Assembly: GCF_017051705.1 (NCBI RefSeq)
Contig: NZ_JAFIDJ010000001.1
Coordinates: 248,001 to 312,000 of the forward strand
Length of the DNA stretch: 64,000 nucleotides
Direction: 5' to 3'
From: Algoriphagus lutimaris
GTDB taxonomy: Bacteria > Bacteroidota > Bacteroidia > Cytophagales > Cyclobacteriaceae
Each line of letters starts with the position of its first letter. Within the stretch, counting starts at the first letter, position 1. Positions 35,330-44,733 of the stretch are shown here, piece after piece. The translations under genes and the position numbers were made by a program. A model generated the notes under the pieces. The model did not search any database and had not been told where the DNA came from. It saw nothing but the letters and a program-made list of their open reading frames with translations.

Positions 35330-37774
35330 ATGATCAGGAATTATTTCAAAATCGCTATTCGTAATTTGTCTAAAAACAAATTGCATACAGGGATCAATTT
35401 AATTGGCCTTTCTCTTGGTTTGGGAGTAAGTATTTTGATTTTCTTTTTCGTTCAGTTCGAAATGAATTTTGATACATTTCATTCCAAGTCTGAAAATACA
35501 TTTAGGATAAAAAGATTTGAAATGTTTGAAGGGGAGTTAAGAAGTTCCTTTGCTACACCCATTGTTTCAGCTACAGCGTTTCAAGATGAGTTTCCTCAAA
35601 TACAAAATGTGACACGAATGATTAGTGGTGTGGCACAGGCCTATTTGGATGAGACAAATACACAAAGCCAAGAGTTTTTGATGGTAAGCCCTGACTTTTT
35701 GAGAATTTTTGATTTCAATTTACTACAGGGAGATCCTACGAATGTGTTGAGTGATAAATATGGAATCGTTATCACAAAAGCAACTGCTGAAAGGTATTTT
35801 GGAGAGACGAACCCAATTGGTGAAAGTATTAGAATTCGATTGGGAGAAAGCTATGAAGCCTATCAAGTGGCTGGAATCCTTGAAGATATTCCAGACAATT
35901 CCAGTATCAAGTTCGAAATGCTACTGAATGAGGAGAATCTGGATTTTATGGTGGAGGAAAGAAGTAGAAACTCTTGGTATAATGTCTTTGGTGAAACCTA
36001 TGTTTACCTTTCCAGTGCCAATCAAGAACAGGATGTGGAAGCTGGAATGGAAGGTATGATGAAGAAGGTTTTAGGGGAGGATTACAAAGAAGGTAATTAC
36101 TATTTTACGTTGGAGCCCATTTCAGAAATGCATTTTTCGGATGATCCAAATGGGGGTATGGTCGAAACTACCCGCCCTAAATTACTTTGGATCCTCTCGA
36201 CGATAGCAGTATTAATTCTGTTGATCGCAAGTATTAATTTCACTACCATGGCCATTGGTAGAGCCATGACACGAGCCAAAGAAGTTGGGGTAAGAAAAAC
36301 CATGGGAGCTGATTTTGGTCAATTGGTTGTTCAGTTTTTGACAGAGGCTTTCCTAACTACCTTGGCTGCATTAATTGTAGGAGTGATCTTAGCTGAAGTC
36401 CTATTGCCTACCTTTAATGAGCTTTTTGAGAAAAACTTAAGTCTGGTTTATGGATTGAATCAGATATTGATCCTAGTTGGATTAGTTGTTTCTATTACAC
36501 TTTTGGCAGGTGCATATCCTGCATTTTTCCTATCTGGATTTAAACCCATTAAAGTCTTGAAAGGGACACTTTCTCTTAATTTTGGAAAGCAAGGCTTAAG
36601 GAAAGGCTTAGTAGGTATTCAGTTTTTTATATCCTTTTTATTAGTGGCTTCGACCTTTATTATGGTTCATCAGATGAACACGATTCGAAATTTTGATTTG
36701 GGGTTTGATCAAAATATGGTGGTACTCGTAGATGTGCCAGAAATTCCTTCTCCTGGTTTTATCAAAACTATTAAAGAGAGTTTTAAGCAAGCAGAATTAT
36801 ATAGACAATCATTAAATGCTAGGTCTGAGATTCAATCTGCTGGAATCACCATTGCTACTTACGGAGACGATGCATTTTGGAATGCTGGATTTCCTTTAGA
36901 GGAAGGAAAACAATTTCAATTCCGGGTAAATTTTGTAGGAGGAGATTATTTTAAAACCCTAGGTTTAGAGTTGGTAGATGGACGTGATTTTAATCCTGAT
37001 CAAGGAACAGATAGCAGTGCTTTTGTCATCAATGAAAAGTTTGCTGAAGCAATGGGATGGGATGACCCAACTGCTGAGATGATGCCAAGCACTCGATTCG
37101 ATAGCCATGAAATAGTTGGCGTTGTAAAAGACTTCAATCATGCTTCTTTGTATCAAGAAATTGAACCGGTATTATTTGCAAAAAGTCCAGATGCAGTCTT
37201 TAGCGGGATTAATTCTTTGAGTATCAACTCAGCAACCAACCCAAAAGTAATTGTCAAAGGCTCCGGGACAGATTTTGAATCTTTTAGAGCATTGCTGAAA
37301 AGTGAATGGGAAAAAGTATTCCCTTCTGAATCATTTAGTTTTAGCTTTCTGGATGAGACGGTGGAAGCGCAATATAGAGCAGATGAGAGGCTTGGTAAAA
37401 TGGTGTTTTTTGCAGCAGGGATTGCTATCTTAATTGCTGCTATGGGGTTATTTGCTTTAGCAGCACTAAGTATTTCCGGAAGAACGAAAGAGATTGGAAT
37501 CAGAAAAGTTTTGGGAGCTTCAATCTGGAGTATCTCATGGATGTTTAATAAGGAATTCTTGATTATCACGCTAGCTGGTATCTTGATCGCGCTTCCATTG
37601 AGTTTATATGTGATGCAAAGTTGGATCGAACAATTTGCAGTTAAGGCCTGGCCTTCCTGGGTGAACTTTATGCTGTTAGCGATAGGCGGAGTTGGATTTA
37701 CCTTACTGATCGTTTCCGCTCAGGCCTATTTTGCTGCACAAACGAATCCCGTGAAAACGTTGAAAGACGAGTAG
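35330..37774 (+). CDS. FtsX/MacB-type ABC transporter permease, paralogue 9
   Basis: The 814-residue permease starts MIRNYFKIAIRNLSKNKLHT. Its coupling signatures are the most altered: ASINFTTMAIGRAMTRAKEV (~300) and AAMGLFALAALSISGRTKEI (~703), so both lack the usual cysteine and the G of GLFGL is A in the second. KEVGVRKTMGA and KEIGIRKVLGAS are kept, which argues that ATPase coupling is preserved. It ends NPVKTLKDE. It lies 47 bp after the deletion remnant and 52 bp before paralogue 10. Together with 10 and 11 it likely forms an operon from element 8. Confidence 0.92.
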   Translation: MIRNYFKIAIRNLSKNKLHTGINLIGLSLGLGVSILIFFFVQFEMNFDTFHSKSENTFRIKRFEMFEGELRSSFATPIVSATAFQDEFPQIQNVTRMISGVAQAYLDETNTQSQEFLMVSPDFLRIFDFNLLQGDPTNVLSDKYGIVITKATAERYFGETNPIGESIRIRLGESYEAYQVAGILEDIPDNSSIKFEMLLNEENLDFMVEERSRNSWYNVFGETYVYLSSANQEQDVEAGMEGMMKKVLGEDYKEGNYYFTLEPISEMHFSDDPNGGMVETTRPKLLWILSTIAVLILLIASINFTTMAIGRAMTRAKEVGVRKTMGADFGQLVVQFLTEAFLTTLAALIVGVILAEVLLPTFNELFEKNLSLVYGLNQILILVGLVVSITLLAGAYPAFFLSGFKPIKVLKGTLSLNFGKQGLRKGLVGIQFFISFLLVASTFIMVHQMNTIRNFDLGFDQNMVVLVDVPEIPSPGFIKTIKESFKQAELYRQSLNARSEIQSAGITIATYGDDAFWNAGFPLEEGKQFQFRVNFVGGDYFKTLGLELVDGRDFNPDQGTDSSAFVINEKFAEAMGWDDPTAEMMPSTRFDSHEIVGVVKDFNHASLYQEIEPVLFAKSPDAVFSGINSLSINSATNPKVIVKGSGTDFESFRALLKSEWEKVFPSESFSFSFLDETVEAQYRADERLGKMVFFAAGIAILIAAMGLFALAALSISGRTKEIGIRKVLGASIWSISWMFNKEFLIITLAGILIALPLSLYVMQSWIEQFAVKAWPSWVNFMLLAIGGVGFTLLIVSAQAYFAAQTNPVKTLKDE

Positions 37775-37825
37775 TTTTCTATTTAAAAAAAGAAGAGTCT
37801 TAAGGTCAAAACAAAAAGGAAAAAT

Positions 37826-40237
37826 ATGATTAAAAATTATTTCAAAATAGCATGGAGAAATATTCTCAGAAATAAACTGAGGACAGTAATTCATATTCTG
37901 GGTTTGTCTATGGGGATTTCTATTTGTTTTTTAATATTCAATGTGGTTATTCATGCTTACAGCTTTGATAACTTTCATCCGGATGATGATAGAATTTTTA
38001 GAATTACCTCAAAGTCATCCTATGGAAATATGGAATTCAGTAATCCGGGAGTTCCATTTCCTTTGGCCGAAGTCATTGATCAGGATTTAACAGGTATTGA
38101 GGAAAAAGCCCATGTTTATAGTTATAAAAGGGCCATGGTCCGTATTTCTGAAACCAACAAAAATCTTGGCAGAAGAAATGGAGCTTTGTTAGTCTCTAAC
38201 TCTTTTTTTAAGATTTTTCCCAGAGAATGGATCGCAGGAAAAATGGACCAGGCATTGGAAAAACCTAATTCAGTGGTGCTTTCAGAAGAAACTGCCAAGG
38301 TCTACTTTCCAAATTTGCCTATGGAAGAGATATTGGGGAAAGAAATAGTTTATCACAGCCAGGATACAATTGCAGCCACAGTTACGGGCATAGTGAAACC
38401 CTTCTCCGAGAATTCTGATCTGGATTTTACAGATTTTATCTCTATAAACAGCTTAGATCTCCTTCAAGATAATTCAAGATTTAATATGGAGCGTTGGGAT
38501 GCCTTTACTTCAGATTCTCAATTGTTTGTCAAGTTGGCAGAAGGTGTAGGCCCAGAGCAACTGGAAGCATCATTTCCGGAAATGATTAAAAAGTATTTAG
38601 GCGAAGAAGATGGGGAGTACAGACAACATTTCGCTCAGCCTTTATCAGAGCTACATTTTTCAGATGCATTGGGAAATGAGCCTGCGAACAAATTGATACT
38701 AAATGGACTGGTCATTTTGGGATTGATTATTTTGGTTTTAGCCTGCCTGAATTTCATCAACCTAGAAACCGCTCAGGCCATCAACAGATCCAAAGAGGTC
38801 GGAATCCGGAAAACTTTAGGCGGGAGTAAAGGACAGCTAACGAATCAATTTTTGGCAGAGACTCTGGTGATTGTATTCATCGCTACTTGTATTTCAGGTG
38901 TTTTTTCTGAACTGTTAAGGTCTGTTTCAAAGTCTTACTTGCCAGAAAATTTTGAACTGAATTTCATTTCAGTTTCAAGTTCGGCTTTCTTGATCGGGTT
39001 TTCGCTGTTGTTGACCTTGGTGGCGGGGCTATATCCAGCCTTAGTTCTTGGAAATTATGATCCTCAAAGAGCCTTAAAAGGGGAGCGGCAGGGAGTCACC
39101 GGAAAATTTTCTTTCGGGGTATTTCTCCGGAAGAATTTAACGGTGGTACAATTTACCTGTTCCATTGCTTTTGTCATTATGGTGCTGGTGGTGAATAGCC
39201 AATTAAGGTTTTTGAGCAGACAGGAAATGGGTTTTGACAAAGAAGCAGTACTATTCATTCCTACCCCGTTTATGGAGTCCTCTGCGCGGATTGATGTTTT
39301 AAAAGAGCGATTACTTCAAAAATCCTACATAGCTGGAGTTTCTCAAAGTGATGCCTTGGTCTCTTCCAATAGTTATAATACCTCTGGTATTTACCTGGTA
39401 GTGGATACTACCAAAATAGAAATCGATATACAGACCAAGAATATTGATTCATCATTTGTGGCGGTAAATACACTGGAGTTGGTTGCTGGGGAAAATATGA
39501 ATAACCAAGTAGATCAGGTCCTGGTAAATGAGGCCTTGGTGAGGGAATTAGGACTTGAAAACCCAGAAGAAGTGTTGGGTTTGATGTTTAATTACAATGG
39601 TCAAAACAGAGTGATCAAGGGAGTGGTCAAAGATTTTCACGCCTTGAACCTGAGATCAAAAATAAGTCCCTTGGTCATGTTTTATTCTCCGGAATATTCT
39701 CCAATTATCAACGTTAAGTTAGAGAAAGGAACAGATATCAGTGTGGCAAAATCCGAAATGGACCAACTTTTTAAAGAAGTCTATCCATTGGAATCCTCTG
39801 AATTTAATTTTCTTGATGAGATGCTTGCGGGGTTTTATAAAGATGATCAAATGCTTAGAAATGTCATGGGCTTCGCATCCGGACTCGCTATTTTGATTTC
39901 ATGCCTAGGGCTCTTTGGGTTATCTTCTTTTACGATCGCTCAACGCACCAAAGAAATTGGGATCCGCAAGGTATTAGGCGCTACTATTATGCAAGTGTTG
40001 GTAATGATCAGTAAGGAATATGTATGGTTGATAGGGGGTTCATTTGTATTAGCCTCAGGAATAGCTTGGTTCTTTTCAAGCGAATTTTTGAATACTTACG
40101 CCTTCAAAATTGGAATGCCTTATGGACTATTTGCTTTGTCTGGTTTATTAATATTGAGTATTTGCTTACTGATTGTTGGGCTGCATGCTTATAATGCTAC
40201 CCAAGCCAATCCTTCAGAAGTATTAAAGGATGAATAA
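37826..40237 (+). CDS. FtsX/MacB-type ABC transporter permease, paralogue 10
   Basis: The 803-residue permease is the close partner of paralogue 11. Both start M(I/L)KNYFKIAxRNILRNxLR, have IHxLGLSxGISICFL in the first helix, carry the altered first signature (L-A-C-L-N-F-x-N-L-E-T-A-Q-A-I, ~306, with ETAQ in place of STAR and TLGG in place of VMGA), and share CLGLFGLSSFTIAQRTKEI (~692). It ends NPSEVLKDE. It follows paralogue 9 at 52 bp and precedes 11 at 60 bp, with no promoter element in between. Confidence 0.93.
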   Translation: MIKNYFKIAWRNILRNKLRTVIHILGLSMGISICFLIFNVVIHAYSFDNFHPDDDRIFRITSKSSYGNMEFSNPGVPFPLAEVIDQDLTGIEEKAHVYSYKRAMVRISETNKNLGRRNGALLVSNSFFKIFPREWIAGKMDQALEKPNSVVLSEETAKVYFPNLPMEEILGKEIVYHSQDTIAATVTGIVKPFSENSDLDFTDFISINSLDLLQDNSRFNMERWDAFTSDSQLFVKLAEGVGPEQLEASFPEMIKKYLGEEDGEYRQHFAQPLSELHFSDALGNEPANKLILNGLVILGLIILVLACLNFINLETAQAINRSKEVGIRKTLGGSKGQLTNQFLAETLVIVFIATCISGVFSELLRSVSKSYLPENFELNFISVSSSAFLIGFSLLLTLVAGLYPALVLGNYDPQRALKGERQGVTGKFSFGVFLRKNLTVVQFTCSIAFVIMVLVVNSQLRFLSRQEMGFDKEAVLFIPTPFMESSARIDVLKERLLQKSYIAGVSQSDALVSSNSYNTSGIYLVVDTTKIEIDIQTKNIDSSFVAVNTLELVAGENMNNQVDQVLVNEALVRELGLENPEEVLGLMFNYNGQNRVIKGVVKDFHALNLRSKISPLVMFYSPEYSPIINVKLEKGTDISVAKSEMDQLFKEVYPLESSEFNFLDEMLAGFYKDDQMLRNVMGFASGLAILISCLGLFGLSSFTIAQRTKEIGIRKVLGATIMQVLVMISKEYVWLIGGSFVLASGIAWFFSSEFLNTYAFKIGMPYGLFALSGLLILSICLLIVGLHAYNATQANPSEVLKDE

Positions 40238-40296
40238 AGATTTCCTTGCATTTAGAACCCAGGTTTAGGTCAGTCAGATTTTTAAAAAAATGAAAT

Positions 40297-42708
40297 ATGT
40301 TGAAGAACTACTTCAAAATCGCCTTTAGAAATATCCTTAGAAATAGGTTGAGGATGGCAATTCATGTCCTTGGCCTGTCGATTGGAATCTCAATTTGTTT
40401 TCTGGTGTTCAATGTGGTTTGGTATGCCAATAGTTTTGATAATTTTCATCCGAAGGCAGAAAATATTTATAGGATTTCTACAGTTACTGACTTTGGTGGA
40501 GGAGAAGTCTATCCAAATTCGGGGACACCAGTGCCATTAGGGGAGGTGATTGAAGATGAAATCTCAGGCATTGATCAAAAGGCGAGGTTTTATACTACCT
40601 ATCAAACCAAAGTAGTGGTACAGTCACCAGAGAAAGATTTTGGCAGGACCAATAAAGTGATTTTGGCAAGCCCTGGTTATTTGGAGATTTTTAAGAGAGA
40701 ATGGTTGGCTGGAGATTCAAAAAATGCATTGGTGGAGCCTTTTTCTGTGGTGTTGACGGCTTCATCTGCAGAAAAATATTTTCCAGATGTGTCTTTTAGT
40801 GAGGTGGTAGGGAAAGAGATTCTATATACCGAAACTGACACCATGTACACCAAGGTCACAGGAGTGGTCAAGGACTTTACAGAGCACACTGACTTTATAT
40901 TCACAGATTTTATTTCCTTTTCTACGATATCCATGTCCTCCAACAAAAACCGATATGCTTTGGAGCAATGGGATAATGTGAATTCGAGCAGCCAACTTTA
41001 CATAAAAACACTGGATGGAGTTACCGAAAGTAGTATCAATGAAGGTTTAGAGGCAATCGTAACCAAAAATCTAAGCGATCAAGAAGATGCTGAGACCAGT
41101 TTTTTTGCGGAGCCCTTGAAAGATGTACATTTTGGACAGACCTACGATGGTAATTCTGTTTCAAAAACCTTCCTTCATGGATTGTTGGTGATAGGGGCGA
41201 TCATTATAATATTGGCTTGTTTGAATTTTGTAAACCTGGAAACCGCTCAGGCAATTGGCAGAGCTAAAGAAGTGGGGATCCGCAAAACGTTGGGAGGGAG
41301 TAAATTTCAATTGATCTTTCAATTCCTAGCTGAAACCTATCTGATTGTTCTGGTTGCCACTATTATTTCCTACTTATTGGTTCAGATTTTAGTGACTTCA
41401 TTTGAATCCTATCTTCCAAAAGGAATTTCGGTTGACTTTTTGTCTTTTGAAAACATGCTGTTTACCATAGGATTTACTTTGATCTTAACGCTGATTTCCG
41501 GGATTTATCCATCTATGGTTTTAGTCAGCTATCAACCTCAGAGGGCCTTAAAAGGGGAGGTGAAGCAATCCAATAAATTCTCTTTTGGGGTCTTTCTAAG
41601 AAAGAATCTAACTGTTTTACAGTTTGCCAGTTCTATCGCATTTATCATTCTTGTTTCTGTGATCTCTTTTCAGCTGAAATATGTGTCCAGTCAACCTCTA
41701 GGGTTTAATAGTCAGGCAATTTTATATTCTTCCTTACCTTTTCGAGGAGGCCAGGATAAATTTGAATTGCTTAGGGAAAGATTGAATCAATTGAGTTATG
41801 TAGACGGGGCAAGCCTCAGTGGAGACCTGGTTTCCTCAACCAGTTTATGGACTTCCGATGCTCAATATCAATTAGATACAGCCGAGCTGGATTTCTTTGT
41901 ACAGATAAAAAATATGGACTCTGCTTTTGTGGAAGTAAACGGGTTGGAGTTATTGGCAGGTCGAACGAGTCAAAATAGAGAGGGTGAGGTGTTGGTGAAT
42001 GAGGTGTTTATGAATCAGGTTCTAGTTGAAGACCCTACGGAGCTTGTTGGGCAAAAGATGAAGTTTTCTGGAGAAGAGAAGACCATTGTTGGGGTGGTGA
42101 AAAATTTTCATTCAAGAACCCTCAGGGAAGAGATTAGGCCTATTCTGATGATTTATCAACCTGAAACGTTTAGGGCGATCAATGTCAAGCTTCAGGATCA
42201 TATCAATTTGGCGGAGGCTAAATTGGGACTGGAACAAGTATATCAAGAAGTCATTGGATCGGAAAATCAGACCTTTAAATTTTTAGATGAAGAGATCGGT
42301 AGATTTTATGAGGAAGATTTGAAAATCCGGAATGTGTTGGGATTAGCCTGTGGTCTAGCAATTCTAATATCTTGTTTGGGTTTATTTGGACTTTCTTCCT
42401 TCACCATTGCTCAGCGAACCAAGGAAATAAGCATCAGAAAAGTGTTGGGTGCAAGCATCCTTCAGATTTTAGGATTGATATCCAAGGAATATGTACTCTT
42501 GGTGACGGTCTCCTTTGCCTTGGCAGTTTATCCTGCATATTACTTTTTGAGTGATTGGCTGAATGGATTCCAATACCGAGTAGAGATGCCTTATTTCATA
42601 TATATGATTTCAGGCTTGGGTGTATTGGTTATTTGTTTGATCATAGTGGGGCTTCATTCCTTTACTGCTGCCCAAACCAACCCTGCCAAGGTATTGAAAG
42701 ATGAGTAA
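40297..42708 (+). CDS. FtsX/MacB-type ABC transporter permease, paralogue 11
   Basis: The 803-residue permease has the same length and domain layout as paralogue 10, with coupling signatures LACLNFVNLETAQA (~307; KEVGIRKTLGG) and CLGLFGLSSFT with KEISIRKVLGAS (~692). It ends NPAKVLKDE. The pair looks like a tandem duplication more recent than the split of the other copies. The periplasmic domains differ clearly between the two (for example YSFDNFHPDDDRIFRI versus NSFDNFHPKAENIYRI), which suggests that recognition diverged while the membrane core was kept. It is the last gene of the element 8 unit. Confidence 0.93.
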   Translation: MLKNYFKIAFRNILRNRLRMAIHVLGLSIGISICFLVFNVVWYANSFDNFHPKAENIYRISTVTDFGGGEVYPNSGTPVPLGEVIEDEISGIDQKARFYTTYQTKVVVQSPEKDFGRTNKVILASPGYLEIFKREWLAGDSKNALVEPFSVVLTASSAEKYFPDVSFSEVVGKEILYTETDTMYTKVTGVVKDFTEHTDFIFTDFISFSTISMSSNKNRYALEQWDNVNSSSQLYIKTLDGVTESSINEGLEAIVTKNLSDQEDAETSFFAEPLKDVHFGQTYDGNSVSKTFLHGLLVIGAIIIILACLNFVNLETAQAIGRAKEVGIRKTLGGSKFQLIFQFLAETYLIVLVATIISYLLVQILVTSFESYLPKGISVDFLSFENMLFTIGFTLILTLISGIYPSMVLVSYQPQRALKGEVKQSNKFSFGVFLRKNLTVLQFASSIAFIILVSVISFQLKYVSSQPLGFNSQAILYSSLPFRGGQDKFELLRERLNQLSYVDGASLSGDLVSSTSLWTSDAQYQLDTAELDFFVQIKNMDSAFVEVNGLELLAGRTSQNREGEVLVNEVFMNQVLVEDPTELVGQKMKFSGEEKTIVGVVKNFHSRTLREEIRPILMIYQPETFRAINVKLQDHINLAEAKLGLEQVYQEVIGSENQTFKFLDEEIGRFYEEDLKIRNVLGLACGLAILISCLGLFGLSSFTIAQRTKEISIRKVLGASILQILGLISKEYVLLVTVSFALAVYPAYYFLSDWLNGFQYRVEMPYFIYMISGLGVLVICLIIVGLHSFTAAQTNPAKVLKDE

Positions 42709-42724
42709 TTTATAGGGATCGCTT

Positions 42725-43849
42725 TTAGAATAGGTTAAGATTGCCCCCTTTTCTGAAAAGAGAAAGATCGTAATCAGGAAAGCTTTTGTGTTGGAACTGT
42801 TTGTTTTTGGCAGTGAGGAAGAGTTGGTTGATGATTTCAGCGATTTTTCCCTCGCCAGTCATTCGTTTACCAAAGCGACTATCATTTACCTGGCCTCCAT
42901 GGATGGATTGGATTTGATTCCAAACTTTGGAGGCTCGGTTGGGATAGTGAGTAGCAATCCAATTTTTAAATATGGGAGCTACATTTCCATTTAATCTGAT
43001 CAACGTCTTTCCTGCAGCAAGAGCTCCTGCGTCAGATGCGGCTTTTAAGATAGAGGGGATCTCATGGTCATTCAGACCTGGAATGATAGGAGCATTCATG
43101 ACTCCAACAGGGATTCCTGAACCACTAAGTTGTGCGATGGTCTGAATCCGTTTTGAAGCACATGCAGTTCTAGGTTCCATGGCTCTTCGGAGTTGCTCAT
43201 CCAGCGTGGTGATAGATATGTATACATGAACCAAATGGTGTTGAGCAAGTTCCTGAAGGATGTCGAGGTCACGGAGGATAAGACTGTTTTTAGTAATGAT
43301 TCCCACAGGATGGCGATATTTTAAAAACAAGGAGAGTAAATCTCTGGTAATCGACAGTTTACGTTCAATTGGTTGATAACAATCGGTATTTCCGGAAAGG
43401 GATATGGGGTTAGCCTTCCAGCTTTTCTTTAGGAATAGCTCTTCTAAAAGTTTCGCTGCATTGGTTTTTACCATGATTTTACTTTCGAAGTCAATCCCCG
43501 CATCAAGTCCATAGTTTTCATGGGTATTTCTAGCGTAACAATACGAACAACCATGTTCACAACCTTGGTAAGGGTTTAAAGAGTAGCTCATTCCCAGATC
43601 GGGGCTCGAAATTTTGTTTACAATGGATTTTGATTGCTCATAGTAAATTTTTGTATGCGGGTTTACGTGTAATTCTTCGTCTAACCCTTCTATGTGCTCC
43701 GTAACATATTCTCTAGTTAAAAACCTATTCTTGGTTTTGATTTGAGCACCTCTGCCCTTGAAGTGATCCCCAAGTTTGAATCGATTTTCCATACCTCTAA
43801 AATACCGCCTTATCCCGGTACTAAAAAGTGAGGTTCGAAGATTGGACAA
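42725..43849 (-). CDS. PA0069-family radical SAM protein
   Basis: The 374-residue protein has the radical SAM cluster motif CEHGCSYCYAR (CxxxCxxC) at ~96-106, in a SplB-like domain. It also has LSGNTDCYQPIER, a conserved hallmark of PA0069/Rv2578c-type proteins, and GRGAQIKTKNRF at ~31-43. Family members usually start just before GRGAQI, so Met20 (43792) is a likely start; the longer form adds 19 residues. The cellular reaction is unknown, although relatives resemble spore photoproduct lyase. It is a lone gene on the minus strand between permease 11 and the DUF1080 gene. Confidence 0.9.
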   Translation of the reverse strand: MSNLRTSLFSTGIRRYFRGMENRFKLGDHFKGRGAQIKTKNRFLTREYVTEHIEGLDEELHVNPHTKIYYEQSKSIVNKISSPDLGMSYSLNPYQGCEHGCSYCYARNTHENYGLDAGIDFESKIMVKTNAAKLLEELFLKKSWKANPISLSGNTDCYQPIERKLSITRDLLSLFLKYRHPVGIITKNSLILRDLDILQELAQHHLVHVYISITTLDEQLRRAMEPRTACASKRIQTIAQLSGSGIPVGVMNAPIIPGLNDHEIPSILKAASDAGALAAGKTLIRLNGNVAPIFKNWIATHYPNRASKVWNQIQSIHGGQVNDSRFGKRMTGEGKIAEIINQLFLTAKNKQFQHKSFPDYDLSLFRKGGNLNLF

Positions 43850-44053
43850 GAGCTGTCAACTATTAAAAACCAGCCCTAAAAAAAGCTTTTGCCTCCCACT
43901 TAATTTTGAATAAATTCTATCTTTCCCAAAAAAATAAAATAACACCCTTGGAAGTATTGAAAATTTTTAAATAAGTTTTTAAGGAAATATCCCATTGTTC
44001 CTTTAAATTGTCTTTTCAAATAGAGTAGCAATTAAATAGACCCTTTTAAACCT

Positions 44054-44713
44054 ATGAGAAAATATTCTCTTGTCTTACTATCTTTTTTACTTCTTCTTTC
44101 CATTTCGGTTGAAGCACAAGTCAAATCTGATGATTCAGATTTCATTTCTTTATTTAACGGGACCAATCTTGAGGGATGGGTGGGGAACAAAGAGTCCTAC
44201 AAAGCCGTGGATGGGATGATTGTCATTGATCCCAAGGGGAGTGGAGGAGGAAATCTTTATACCGAAAAGGAATATGGGGATTTTGTCTTGAGGTTTGAAT
44301 TTCAGCTTACTCCAGGAGCTAATAATGGTTTGGGGATTCATGCTCCTTTGACAGGAGATGCTGCTTATATGGGAAAAGAGCTTCAGATTTTGGACAATAC
44401 TGCCGAAAAATATGCGGAACTTCATGAATACCAATACCATGGTTCTGTTTATGGGGTGATCCCTGCCAAACGTGGCTATCTAAAACCAGTGGGTGAATGG
44501 AATCAGGAAGAAGTAATCGTTCAGCATCCGAAAATCAAAATTATTTTGAATGGAGAAGTGATATTGGAGGGAGATTATTTAGAGGCAAGTAAAAATGGGA
44601 CCTTGGATGGCAAAGATCACCCCGGGCTTCAAAGATCCTCTGGGCATATCGGTTTTCTAGGACATGGCGATGTAGTCCATTTTAAGAATATTCGAATCAA
44701 GGAATTAAATTAA
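44054..44713 (+). CDS. Secreted DUF1080 (3-keto-disaccharide hydrolase-like) protein
   Basis: The 219-residue protein has a signal peptide (1-22, ending VEAQ) and a single DUF1080 domain with a lectin-like beta-sandwich pattern: FISLFNGTNLEGWVGN near the start and a clear end motif GHIGFLGHGDVVHFKNIRIKEL. The family includes 3-keto-glycoside hydrolases. The Gfo/Idh/MocA-type oxidoreductase follows 20 bp downstream; this pairing is common in Bacteroidota and suggests use or modification of oxidised sugars. It has no sigma-54-like element, and no promoter was recognised in the 204-bp gap upstream. Confidence 0.88.
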   Translation: MRKYSLVLLSFLLLLSISVEAQVKSDDSDFISLFNGTNLEGWVGNKESYKAVDGMIVIDPKGSGGGNLYTEKEYGDFVLRFEFQLTPGANNGLGIHAPLTGDAAYMGKELQILDNTAEKYAELHEYQYHGSVYGVIPAKRGYLKPVGEWNQEEVIVQHPKIKIILNGEVILEGDYLEASKNGTLDGKDHPGLQRSSGHIGFLGHGDVVHFKNIRIKELN

Positions 44714-44733
44714 TCAAGTAATAAAGCACAAAA

